Below, piece after piece: positions 57,092-64,000 of a DNA stretch of 64,000 bases. The stretch spans positions 1 through 64,000 of the forward strand of contig NZ_JARFXX010000001.1 of NCBI RefSeq assembly GCF_029218125.1. The letters are read 5' to 3'. The translations under genes and the position numbers were made by a program. The notes beneath the pieces are model-generated. The model was not told the DNA's origin and made no database searches. It saw nothing but the letters and a program-made list of their open reading frames with translations. The DNA comes from Oscillibacter faecalis_A (lineage in GTDB: Bacteria > Bacillota > Clostridia > Oscillospirales > Oscillospiraceae). Within the stretch, counting starts at the first letter, position 1, and every line of letters begins with the position of its first letter.

Positions 57092-58735
57092 TTATCCCTC
57101 GTTGGGATACGGCTCCAAAAATGCGTGGAAATGCCGCATGGGCAGATTGTGGCCCCAGACGATTCGCATATTGGGGATGTTCTCCCGGTCCTCATAGAGC
57201 TCCTTCACTGCGGCGATAACGTAATCGAGATGCTCCCGGGTCAGTCGGCTGCGGTCAATGGCAAAACGTACCACGTTGCACACCTCGGCCTGCTGCTCCG
57301 GGGTCTTCAGGTCATACTCCATGGAGTAATCCCCCAGCTCGGACACGCGGATGCCGTACCGGCGGATGAGTTCCAGCGAGAAACCCTCCCCCGCGAAGGT
57401 CTCATGGCCCCGCTTCCCATCGAAAAATTCGTCCATATTGATGTACACGGCATGGCCGCCGGCGGGGAGCACAACACCCTTGACCCCCGCGTCATAAAAG
57501 CCCTCCGCCAGATAATTGCACTGGGCCACCCGCTCGTTCATGTAGTTGAAGTCGCAGCTTTCATACAGGCCGCAGGCCAGCGCCATGATGTCCCGGCCGC
57601 TCATACCGCCGTAGGAGTCATTGCCGTAGCAGGAGATCTGCTTGACCTTCAGCAGTACGCCCACATCGGTCTTCACGCTGCCGTCCTCATTGAATTCCGA
57701 GAAGTTCTTCCAGAATAGGCCCTTGTCCCGGAAGGCCAGCATACCGCCCATGTTGGCGTGACCGTCCTTCTTGGCGGACATGGTGAAGGCATCGCAGTAG
57801 GAGAACATTTCCGTGGCGATCTCCGCGATGGACTTATCGGCGTAGCCCTCCTCGTTCATCTTGATAAAGTAGCAGTTTTCCGCCCAGCGGGCCACATCGA
57901 ACACCACCGGGATATTGTAGCTGTGGGCCACCCGGTTGATCTCCTTGATGTTGTGCATGGAAACGGCCTGCCCGCACACGGGGTTATTCGTGATGCAGCA
58001 GAAGATCAGCGGCACATTCTCCGGCCCCACGCCTTCAATGAGCTGCTCCAGCTTTTCGATGTCCATGTTGCCCTTGAAGGGGTTCTTCTCATAGCGGCCG
58101 CCCTCCGGGATCGACCACAGCAGCTCTTTATCGTAAAGGTTGCGTGGAATGGAGCCCATCTGCTTGATGTTGCCCTCGGTGGTATCGAAATGGCCATTGG
58201 AGGGAATGGTGAATTTCCTGCCGGGGTAACGCTTACTCAGGATATTCCGCACGATCTCCATCAGCACGGACTCCGCCGCCCGGCCCTGCTGGATGATAAA
58301 GGCGTTGGGACGCTCCATCTGGGCCGCGCCGCCGTTGAAGAAGCCACCCTCGTACTCGCAGAGATAGACCTCATCCATCATCTTCTCCACATCCCGGCAA
58401 TCGGTGCGGACAAGGTCAATGATCTTTTTCCAGTTTTTCTCCCCGCCCCGCTCGAAAATGTCCCGGAACGTGTCCAGCAGTATGTAGTAGCCGGTGTTGC
58501 GGCCGTAGGCCTCGTCCCCCAGGAACAGGGCGGCCCACTGCTGGTTCGTCATGGCGGTGGTGCCGGAGTCGGAGAGCATATCCACCGTCAAAAGGCCGGA
58601 GGGGAAGGCGAACTCATTGTAGTGTGTGGCTTTCAGGGCCCGCTCCCGCTGCTCAACCGTAACCTCGGGAATATCGCGGACGGCAAAGGTAAAATGATGG
58701 GGCACGGGAACATTCAACGGATATTGTGTGTTCAT
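57092..58735 (-). CDS. tnaA: Tryptophanase / tyrosine phenol-lyase family enzyme
   Basis: 547 residues. PLP lysine in FTMSAKKDGHANMGGMLAF; VDMLSDSGTTAMTNQQW, VVFDVARWAENCYFIK and MRHFHAFLEPYP match the family. It is about 70 residues longer than E. coli tryptophanase; an extra stretch of roughly 45 residues sits after DTFRDIF (with VRTDCRDVEKMMDEVYLCE). Tryptophanase (indole, pyruvate, ammonia) is favoured over tyrosine phenol-lyase because of the NSS partner. GGAGG lies 11 nt before the ATG. The longer upstream frame has no site. Confidence 0.88.
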   Translation of the reverse strand: MNTQYPLNVPVPHHFTFAVRDIPEVTVEQRERALKATHYNEFAFPSGLLTVDMLSDSGTTAMTNQQWAALFLGDEAYGRNTGYYILLDTFRDIFERGGEKNWKKIIDLVRTDCRDVEKMMDEVYLCEYEGGFFNGGAAQMERPNAFIIQQGRAAESVLMEIVRNILSKRYPGRKFTIPSNGHFDTTEGNIKQMGSIPRNLYDKELLWSIPEGGRYEKNPFKGNMDIEKLEQLIEGVGPENVPLIFCCITNNPVCGQAVSMHNIKEINRVAHSYNIPVVFDVARWAENCYFIKMNEEGYADKSIAEIATEMFSYCDAFTMSAKKDGHANMGGMLAFRDKGLFWKNFSEFNEDGSVKTDVGVLLKVKQISCYGNDSYGGMSGRDIMALACGLYESCDFNYMNERVAQCNYLAEGFYDAGVKGVVLPAGGHAVYINMDEFFDGKRGHETFAGEGFSLELIRRYGIRVSELGDYSMEYDLKTPEQQAEVCNVVRFAIDRSRLTREHLDYVIAAVKELYEDRENIPNMRIVWGHNLPMRHFHAFLEPYPNEG

Positions 58736-58892
58736 ACTTCGTTTACCTCCATACTTCGGGTGCATCGCACCCTGTTTTTTGGAGATACCCCGGTGGGCGG
58801 AGAGCCGGGTTTTCCGCACCCGCTCTGCGTCTGGCGGACAGTATCACAACAAACAGTCCGGGGAAAAGCCCCTTTTCCCTGTTGTCGAGACC
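58736..58892 (-). promoter_or_regulatory. Leader of the tryptophanase operon
   Basis: About 155-nt transcript leader with GGGAAAAG/TTTTCCC and GGGTGC/GCACCC hairpins, the latter just before the ribosome site. I see no leader peptide with Trp codons and no T-box. Confidence 0.4.
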
Positions 58893-58897
58893 ACTCT

Positions 58898-58925
58898 ATC
58901 ATACCCGAGAATAAAAAAATGTCAA
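58898..58925 (-). promoter_or_regulatory. Promoter of the tryptophanase operon
   Basis: TTGACA and TATGAT with 16-nt spacing on the minus strand. Confidence 0.78.
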
Positions 58926-58967
58926 ATTTGATTGCCTCTCATGCCGCCCGTTGTTTTTTACGGAGGT

Positions 58968-58995
58968 TTGACAGGGCCCCTCCGTGTGGTATAAT
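58968..58995 (+). promoter_or_regulatory. Promoter of the M20 amidohydrolase gene
   Basis: Perfect TTGACA and TATAAT boxes with 16-nt spacing. Confidence 0.82.
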
Positions 58996-59078
58996 AGAGA
59001 ATGATCTCGCCAATCAGAAAGCCGCTCCGCCGCAGGCGAGGCCAGTTTTCTCTAATTCCCATAAAGGAAGTGCTTTTT

Positions 59079-60281
59079 ATGTCTATCGATGCAAAAACGC
59101 TTTTGGCCGAAGCCGAGACCCTGCGCCCCGCGCTTTTGACGGACCGCCGGACGCTGCACCGCAATCCAGAGGCAGGTCCCGTGCTTCCCCATACAGCAGC
59201 CTATGTCAAGCAGCGCCTGACAGAACTGGGCTATGCGCCCCGAGACATGGCCGGCGGCGTCACGGCGGACATCACCGGAACGGATACTGGCCGCTGCGTG
59301 CTGCTGCGGACCGACATGGATGCGCTGCGGATTCGGGAGGCCACCGGACTGGAATTTCAGTCCGAAAACGGCGCCATGCACGCCTGCGGCCATGATCTGC
59401 ACACGGCCATGCTCTTAGGCGCCGCCGCGCTGCTGCGGCAGCACCAAGCGGAGCTTCAGGGCACGGTACGGCTGGTGTTCCAGCCGGATGAGGAGGGCTT
59501 CACCGGGGCCAAGTCCATGCTGGCGGCCGGGGTCCTGAAGGAAGCCCCTGTCCCTCGGGCCGCGCTGGCCCTTCATGTCAACTCCGGCACCCCCTCGGGC
59601 ATGGTGCTCTGCGGTGAGGGCACGTTTATGGCAGGCTGTACGCTGTTCCGCGTGACTGTCCGGGGCACCGGCTGCCACGGCGCCATGCCGGAGACCGGCG
59701 TGGACCCCATCAACATCGCCGCCCACATCTACCTCTCCCTGCAGGAGCTGACCGCACGGGAGATCTCCGCGAAGAAGCCTGCCGTGGTGACGGTGGGCCG
59801 GTTCCAGGGGGGACAGGCCCCCAACATCATCCCGGAGGAGGCCGTGCTGGAGGGCACTATCCGCACCTTTGACCGGGAACTCACCGCCCGGATCATGGAG
59901 CGGATCCAAGCCATCGCGGAGAACACGGCGGCGGCCTTCCGGGGCAGCGCCCAGGTGGAGGAGATCGCCTCCGCGCCGCCGCTGGTAAATGATCCCGCCC
60001 TGATGGAGCAGGTCGCGGGCTGGGCGGAGGAGCTGGCTGGCAAGGAGCGGGTGTACCGTCTGAATCAGGGTGGCATGGGCTCCGAGGACTTCGCCTCCTT
60101 CACCTATGAGCTGCCCTGCGCCTACCTGCTGCTGGGGGCCGGAACGCCGCAGGAGGACCCTCGCTACGGCAAGCCCATGCACAACGAGGCGGTGGTGTTC
60201 AATGAGGACATTCTGCCGCTGGGGGCAGCGCTGCATACTCTGTTCGCCCTCCGATCTTTGGCGGATTCGGCGGACAACTAA
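59079..60281 (+). CDS. M20 family amidohydrolase
   Basis: 400 residues. Metal motifs GAMHACGHDLHTAMLLGAA, VRLVFQPDEEGFTGAK and ALHVNSGTPSG. N-acyl-amino-acid or peptide amidase of the AbgB/HipO type. Dimerisation domain with RVTVRGTGCHGAMPETGVDP. AAGGAAG lies before the ATG that gives MSIDAKTLLA; an upstream in-frame ATG lacks a ribosome site. Confidence 0.93.
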   Translation: MSIDAKTLLAEAETLRPALLTDRRTLHRNPEAGPVLPHTAAYVKQRLTELGYAPRDMAGGVTADITGTDTGRCVLLRTDMDALRIREATGLEFQSENGAMHACGHDLHTAMLLGAAALLRQHQAELQGTVRLVFQPDEEGFTGAKSMLAAGVLKEAPVPRAALALHVNSGTPSGMVLCGEGTFMAGCTLFRVTVRGTGCHGAMPETGVDPINIAAHIYLSLQELTAREISAKKPAVVTVGRFQGGQAPNIIPEEAVLEGTIRTFDRELTARIMERIQAIAENTAAAFRGSAQVEEIASAPPLVNDPALMEQVAGWAEELAGKERVYRLNQGGMGSEDFASFTYELPCAYLLLGAGTPQEDPRYGKPMHNEAVVFNEDILPLGAALHTLFALRSLADSADN

Positions 60282-60292
60282 CCGAATGACGC

Positions 60293-60328
60293 AAAACCGG
60301 TGGACCGGATATCCGGCCCACCGGTTTT
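60293..60328. terminator. Bidirectional terminator
   Basis: AAAACCGGTGG/CCACCGGTTTT with an inner CCGGATATCCGG, shared by the amidohydrolase and the opposing antiporter. Confidence 0.85.
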
Positions 60329-60354
60329 ATTTTGCCATGCTCGCTTTTGTTCGC

Positions 60355-61638
60355 TTAATGCTTCTTTCTCAGAGCGGAATCGGCGTCCAGGAGCTGCTGC
60401 GCGGCATCCTCCAGCTGCTCCGTCTTTTCGTAGCGGTCCGCCAAGTTGCTCTCCACAAACTGCTCCTGCGTTTCTCCGCGGAACACCAGCTTCAGCAGAA
60501 TCGGCGTCAAAATCGTGCCGCCCACCACGGTGATAACCACCGGCGTCATCATGGCGGCGCTGAGCACGCCCATGGACAAGCCCCGGTTCGCCACGATCAG
60601 CGCCACCTCGCCGCGGCAGACCATGCCAACGCCCACCTGAACGCTTTCCCGGTCCGTAAAGCCGCACAGCCGTGCGCCAAGGCCGCAGCCCAGCAGCTTG
60701 GAGAGCACGGAAATCACCAGCAGCAGCGCGGAGAAGGCCAGCATACCGCCGCTGACACCGTCCAGCTTCACGTTGATACCGATGGCGGCAAAGAATACCG
60801 GCGTCAAAAGCAGGTAGCCCAAGGGATTATACTTGGACTGGATGTACGTCCCCTTGGGGGTGCAGGCCACGGCCAGACCGGCGGCGTAAGCGCCGGTGAT
60901 ATCCGCCACGCCGAAAAATTCCTCGGCGCAGTAGGCCATCACAAGGCAGAGCACAAAGGCCAGCACGGAGTTGCGGTGGCTGGCCCAGCCCCCCTGCCGC
61001 TTCAGCATCCAGCAGAACAGGCGGTTGGCCCCATAGCCCACAACAACGGCGAACACGAAGAAGCCCGCGATCTTCACCAGCACCCACACGATGCTCTCCC
61101 CGCCGCCGGCCAGACTGCTTACCAGCGTCAGAGCGACAAGGCCCAGCACATCGTCGATCAATGCCGCCGCCAAAATGGTGTTGCCTACCTTTGTCTCCAG
61201 CTTGCCCATTTCCTTCAGCGTCTCCACCGTGATGCTGACGGAGGTTGCGGTCAAAATCGTGCCAACGAACACATTTTCCAGCATTCCGCTGCTCTCAATG
61301 AGCCCTGCGGCGGCAGCGCCCCACGCCAGCGCCGCACCCATAACCAGCGGCACCAGCACACCCAGCAGCGCCACACAGAAGCCTGCCTTTCCACTGTGCT
61401 TCAACTCATTGATGTCCGTTCCCATACCGGCGGAGAACATCAGAACGATGACGCCCAGCTCGCTGAGCTGGGAGATGAACTCCGTTTCCGTCAGGACGTT
61501 CAGACCCGCAGGCCCCAAAATCAGGCCCGCCAGCAGTGCGCCCACCACCTGCGGCATCTGAAAACGCTGGGTCAGAAGCCCCAGCAGCTTCGTGCTCAGC
61601 AGAATCAGTGCCAGATCCAGCAAATAATGATATGACAT
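60355..61638 (-). CDS. CPA2 family cation:proton antiporter
   Basis: 427 residues, about 12 spans, KefB/GerN-like. QMPQVVGALLAGLILGPAGL near the start and LAAALIDDVLGLVALTLVSS with the ion-binding Asp-Asp. A C-terminal cytoplasmic extension of about 45 charged residues (TQEQFVESNLADRYEKTEQL) carries no RCK domain. GAGGAGCGG precedes the ATG; the upstream frame lacks a site. Confidence 0.92.
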   Translation of the reverse strand: MSYHYLLDLALILLSTKLLGLLTQRFQMPQVVGALLAGLILGPAGLNVLTETEFISQLSELGVIVLMFSAGMGTDINELKHSGKAGFCVALLGVLVPLVMGAALAWGAAAAGLIESSGMLENVFVGTILTATSVSITVETLKEMGKLETKVGNTILAAALIDDVLGLVALTLVSSLAGGGESIVWVLVKIAGFFVFAVVVGYGANRLFCWMLKRQGGWASHRNSVLAFVLCLVMAYCAEEFFGVADITGAYAAGLAVACTPKGTYIQSKYNPLGYLLLTPVFFAAIGINVKLDGVSGGMLAFSALLLVISVLSKLLGCGLGARLCGFTDRESVQVGVGMVCRGEVALIVANRGLSMGVLSAAMMTPVVITVVGGTILTPILLKLVFRGETQEQFVESNLADRYEKTEQLEDAAQQLLDADSALRKKH

Positions 61639-61700
61639 TTGACCGCTCCTCTCCGCGGAGCCGCGCTCCACGCTCATACTTTAATTTCACAAGGCTTCTT

Positions 61701-61728
61701 ATTTTATCGCTTTTCCCGCCTTTTGCAA
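61701..61728 (-). promoter_or_regulatory. Promoter of the antiporter gene
   Basis: TTGCAA and TAAAAT with 16-nt spacing on the minus strand. Confidence 0.62.
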
Positions 61729-61780
61729 CCGTCAATTCGCACAAAAATGTGACCAAAATATGTTAAAATATTCCAATTGC

Positions 61781-61815
61781 AAAAAACTGTACAGGTGTCT
61801 TGACACCCGTACAGT
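61781..61815 (-). terminator. Second of two tandem terminators of the symporter operon
   Basis: ACTGTAC-A-GGTGTC/GACACC-C-GTACAGT stem, then TTTTTTGC on the minus strand. Backs up the preceding terminator. Confidence 0.85.
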
Positions 61816-61818
61816 CAT

Positions 61819-61862
61819 ATAAAAATAAAGAACAGGAGGCGGTCCCTTCGGACCGCCTCCTG
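61819..61862 (-). terminator. First of two tandem terminators of the symporter operon
   Basis: Perfect 13-bp stem CAGGAGGCGGTCC/GGACCGCCTCCTG with a CTTC loop, then TTCTTTATTTTT on the minus strand. Confidence 0.88.
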
Positions 61863-61912
61863 CTTTCCCACTGGGAGCTTTAGGAGAGATAGAGAGATAT
61901 GAGGTTATCGCG

Positions 61913-63115
61913 TTATTTCGCGGCAGCCTTCGTCTTGCCGGTGATGGCATCCATGAGGACAGCGATAGCGCCGTCGCCAGTGACGTTGCAGGCAGTGCCG
62001 AAGCTGTCCTGAGCGATATACAGGGCGATCATCAGACCGCACATGGTCTCGTCAAAGCCCAGCATGGACTGCAGGATACCCAGAGCCGCCATCACAGCGC
62101 CGCCGGGAACGCCGGGGGCTGCAACCATGGTCACGCCCAGCATCAGGATAAACGGGAACATCTTGCCGAAGCCGATGGACTGGTTCATCATCACCATAAC
62201 AGCCATAGCGCAGCTGGTCAGGGTGATGGTGGAGCCGGAGAGGTGAATGGTAGCGCACAGGGGGCACACGAACTCAGCCATACCGTCAGAGACACCGTTA
62301 TTCTTGGTGCACTGGGTGGTAACAGGGATAGTAGCGGCAGAGGACTGGGTGCCGATAGCGGTGGTATAAGCGGGCAGCATATTCTTGATGAGTGCGAAGG
62401 GATTCTTCTTCGCGGCACTGCCGGCCACGGTGTACTGGAACACGATGATGACCCAGTGCAGAACGAGGATCATAGCGAAGACCTTGATGAAGGAGCCCAT
62501 GATCTCCACGATGGTACCGGCATAAGCCAGCTTGGCGAAGATACCGTACACATGGAAGGGCAGCAGGGGGATGACGATGTTGCTGACCAGCTTGTCAATG
62601 ATCTCAGCAAACTCGTTCATCACGGTCTTCATGGCATTGCCCTTGATGACAGCCATGCCGAGGCCCAGAATGAAGGCCATCAGCAGAGCGGTCATAACGC
62701 CCATGATGGCGGGCATCTCAATGGTGAAGTAGCCAGCCAGAACGGTTTCCTCCGCGTTGGCGGCGTTCTCCATGAACATACCGGCGTGGACCATGTGGGG
62801 ATACAGCAGGGAGGCCACAACGAAGGCCAGAGTGCCGGAGATGATGGTGGAGCCATAGGCCACACCGGTGGTGGCAGCCAGCGTTTTGCCGGCGCCGGCG
62901 CCCAGATCAGCGATACCGGGAGCCACGAAGCCAATGATGATCAGGGGGATCACGAAGTTCAGGAAGTTGCCGAAGATGCTGTTGTAGGTAGCACCGATGC
63001 GGATGATGACCTCACCGAACGCACCCATACCCGGGGTCACGAAGCCGACCACAATACCGAGTACGATGGCGATGATCAGCTTGAGCAGCAGGCTCATCTT
63101 TTTCTTTTCTTTCAT
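61913..63115 (-). CDS. Dicarboxylate/amino-acid:cation symporter
   Basis: 400 residues, DAACS (GltP/SstT-like) fold with two re-entrant loops: TTAIGTQSSAATIPVTTQCT (serine-rich HP1) and PGVPGGAVMAALGILQSML. Transports Glu, Asp, Ser/Thr or a similar substrate with Na+ or H+. It follows a threonine ammonia-lyase on the same strand, so Thr or Ser uptake is plausible (inference). Start uncertain: AAGGAGG is followed by a 7-bp hairpin before the ATG giving MKEKKKMSLL; MSLLLKLII six codons later is the alternative. Confidence 0.92.
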   Translation of the reverse strand: MKEKKKMSLLLKLIIAIVLGIVVGFVTPGMGAFGEVIIRIGATYNSIFGNFLNFVIPLIIIGFVAPGIADLGAGAGKTLAATTGVAYGSTIISGTLAFVVASLLYPHMVHAGMFMENAANAEETVLAGYFTIEMPAIMGVMTALLMAFILGLGMAVIKGNAMKTVMNEFAEIIDKLVSNIVIPLLPFHVYGIFAKLAYAGTIVEIMGSFIKVFAMILVLHWVIIVFQYTVAGSAAKKNPFALIKNMLPAYTTAIGTQSSAATIPVTTQCTKNNGVSDGMAEFVCPLCATIHLSGSTITLTSCAMAVMVMMNQSIGFGKMFPFILMLGVTMVAAPGVPGGAVMAALGILQSMLGFDETMCGLMIALYIAQDSFGTACNVTGDGAIAVLMDAITGKTKAAAK

Positions 63116-63123
63116 TTCATTCG

Positions 63124-63152
63124 TCCGTATGCTTTGATACGGAACCCTCCTT
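63124..63152 (-). promoter_or_regulatory. Ribosome site followed by a hairpin before the symporter start
   Basis: On the minus strand AAGGAGGG is followed by TCCGTAT/ATACGGA around CAAAGC, then about 8 nt to the ATG. If the hairpin folds, the ribosome site lies at normal distance from the start. Confidence 0.45.
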
Positions 63153-63200
63153 TTCTGATTTTCCTTTTTTCTCTTTCTCCTTATATTCAACCGCCGGCGC

Positions 63201-64000
63201 TTACGCCTCCAGCAGAGAATATCCCTTTTCCGTCAGCTTATCTTTGATCTGCTGAACGTGCTCGGAATTGCGAGTCTCAAGGACCATGGACACCACGCAG
63301 GCGTTGACCTCGGAATTGACGTCCTCACGCTCGTGATGGATACGGACCACGTTGGCGCCGGTGCCGCTGACCACATTCAGCAGGTTCATCAGGCTGCCGG
63401 CACGGTCGGCCAGCTTCGTGGTGATGGTGGTAATACGACCGGTGTAGGTCAGGCCACGGGTGATAACGCGGGAGAGCGTGGTGACGTCCACATTGCCGCC
63501 GGAGACCACGCACACGGTCTTCTTGGAGGTATCCACCTTGCCGGACATAAAGGCTGCCACAGGCGTTGCGCCGGCGCCCTCTGCCACGGTCTTCTGGACC
63601 TCCAGCAGAGCCAGAATGGCAGCGGCGATCTCGTCCTCGCTGACGGTGACGATCTCATCCACATACTTCTGGCACATCTCAAAGGTCAGGTCGCCGGGCG
63701 TCAGCACATGGATGCCGTCAGCCAGCGTAGCGGCGTCCTTTACCGTGGTGACCTTGCCGGCCTTGCGGGAAGCATACATGGAGGCAACCACACCGGCCTG
63801 CACGCCGATGACCTTGCAGGAGGGCTTCAGCTCCTTGATGGCCAGCGCCACGCCGGAGATCAGACCGCCGCCGCCGATGGGGACCACGACCTGCTCCACT
63901 TCGGGAAGCTGCTCCAGGATCTCCAGACCGATGGTGCCCTGACCGGCAATGACATAGGGATCGTTAAAGGGATGCGCGAAGGTGTAGCCGTGCTCCTTGG
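63201..64000 (-). CDS. Threonine ammonia-lyase (5' end outside window)
   Basis: C-terminal about 265 residues; the start lies beyond the window. PLP-enzyme motif VVVPIGGGGLISGVALAIKE, then the segment VAEGAGATPVAAFMSGKVD and VSGGNVDVTTLSRVITRGL. It ends with an ACT-like domain (TTKLADRAGSLMNLLNVVSG, HHEREDVN). Deaminates Thr (or Ser) to 2-oxobutyrate. One ACT domain fits catabolic-type TdcB/IlvA forms. Operon with the symporter gene (gap about 85 nt). Confidence 0.92.
   Translation of the reverse strand, partial: KEHGYTFAHPFNDPYVIAGQGTIGLEILEQLPEVEQVVVPIGGGGLISGVALAIKELKPSCKVIGVQAGVVASMYASRKAGKVTTVKDAATLADGIHVLTPGDLTFEMCQKYVDEIVTVSEDEIAAAILALLEVQKTVAEGAGATPVAAFMSGKVDTSKKTVCVVSGGNVDVTTLSRVITRGLTYTGRITTITTKLADRAGSLMNLLNVVSGTGANVVRIHHEREDVNSEVNACVVSMVLETRNSEHVQQIKDKLTEKGYSLLEA

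Noticed and set aside
1..64000. CRISPR arrays, prophage, transposase genes, tRNA or rRNA genes
   Set aside because: No regularly spaced repeats, phage structural genes, transposase motifs or tRNA-like cloverleaf/CCA ends were seen on either strand.

Overview
The window reads as chromosomal DNA of an anaerobic, GC-rich, gut-type Firmicute of the Oscillospiraceae/Clostridia kind. This is inferred from gene content and signals, not from a database match. The supports are a complete Rnf complex, a membrane pyrophosphatase, tryptophanase, a T-box riboswitch, PerR-type Fur, strong AGGAGG ribosome sites, and many TTGACA-17-TATAAT-like promoters. Genes are dense on both strands, and intergenic gaps are usually filled by a promoter and a perfect hairpin terminator. 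No rRNA, tRNA, CRISPR array, prophage or IS transposase gene was seen.

Layout. 1-2.3 kb: a paired Fe-S scaffold gene and GGGtGRT gene. 2.3-8.1 kb: membrane pyrophosphatase, a probable 24-codon peptide gene, prfB, a MATE pump, and a PerR-like regulator. 8.2-11.3 kb: a selenium cluster (selD; yedF, cysteine desulfurase, DUF3343). 11.4-20 kb: a PfkB kinase, TfoX-like protein, two acetyltransferases, queT, ftsH, a membrane-anchored XRE protein, a methyltransferase and an MBL hydrolase. 20-22.7 kb: a T-box-controlled YkvI transporter and iron-dependent alcohol dehydrogenase. 22.8-27.3 kb: a decayed three-gene operon (hybrid kinase, leucine-rich-repeat surface protein, transglutaminase-like protein), each gene carrying stops, frameshift or deletion. 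27.8-33.5 kb: a MacAB-like efflux operon divergent from its likely two-component system, then malQ. 35.1-40.3 kb: rnfCDGEAB. 40.6-47 kb: DUF975 protein, MocR regulator, EamA exporter, thioredoxin, rpe, a D-cysteine desulfhydrase-like enzyme, and recR. 47.1-55.4 kb: an eight-gene shikimate/Phe/Tyr operon headed by a Phe/Tyr-rich leader peptide and attenuator. 55.6-58.7 kb: tryptophanase and an NSS transporter. 59-64 kb: M20 amidohydrolase, CPA2 antiporter, dicarboxylate/amino-acid symporter and the 3' part of a threonine ammonia-lyase.

How the parts fit. Energy genes (Rnf, K+-type pyrophosphatase, several cation-coupled amino-acid carriers) point to ion-gradient bioenergetics combined with amino-acid fermentation (tryptophanase, threonine ammonia-lyase, possible cysteine desulfhydrase). 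Amino-acid supply is watched by RNA: a leader-peptide attenuator on the aro operon and a T-box, with a Leu CUG specifier by my hand fold, on the transporter operon. The most striking unexplained items are the small peptide gene near 4.75 kb, the structured leader of rpe, the repeat-flanked element at 55.4-55.6 kb, and the tandem TTTCAG boxes between the efflux and sensor operons.
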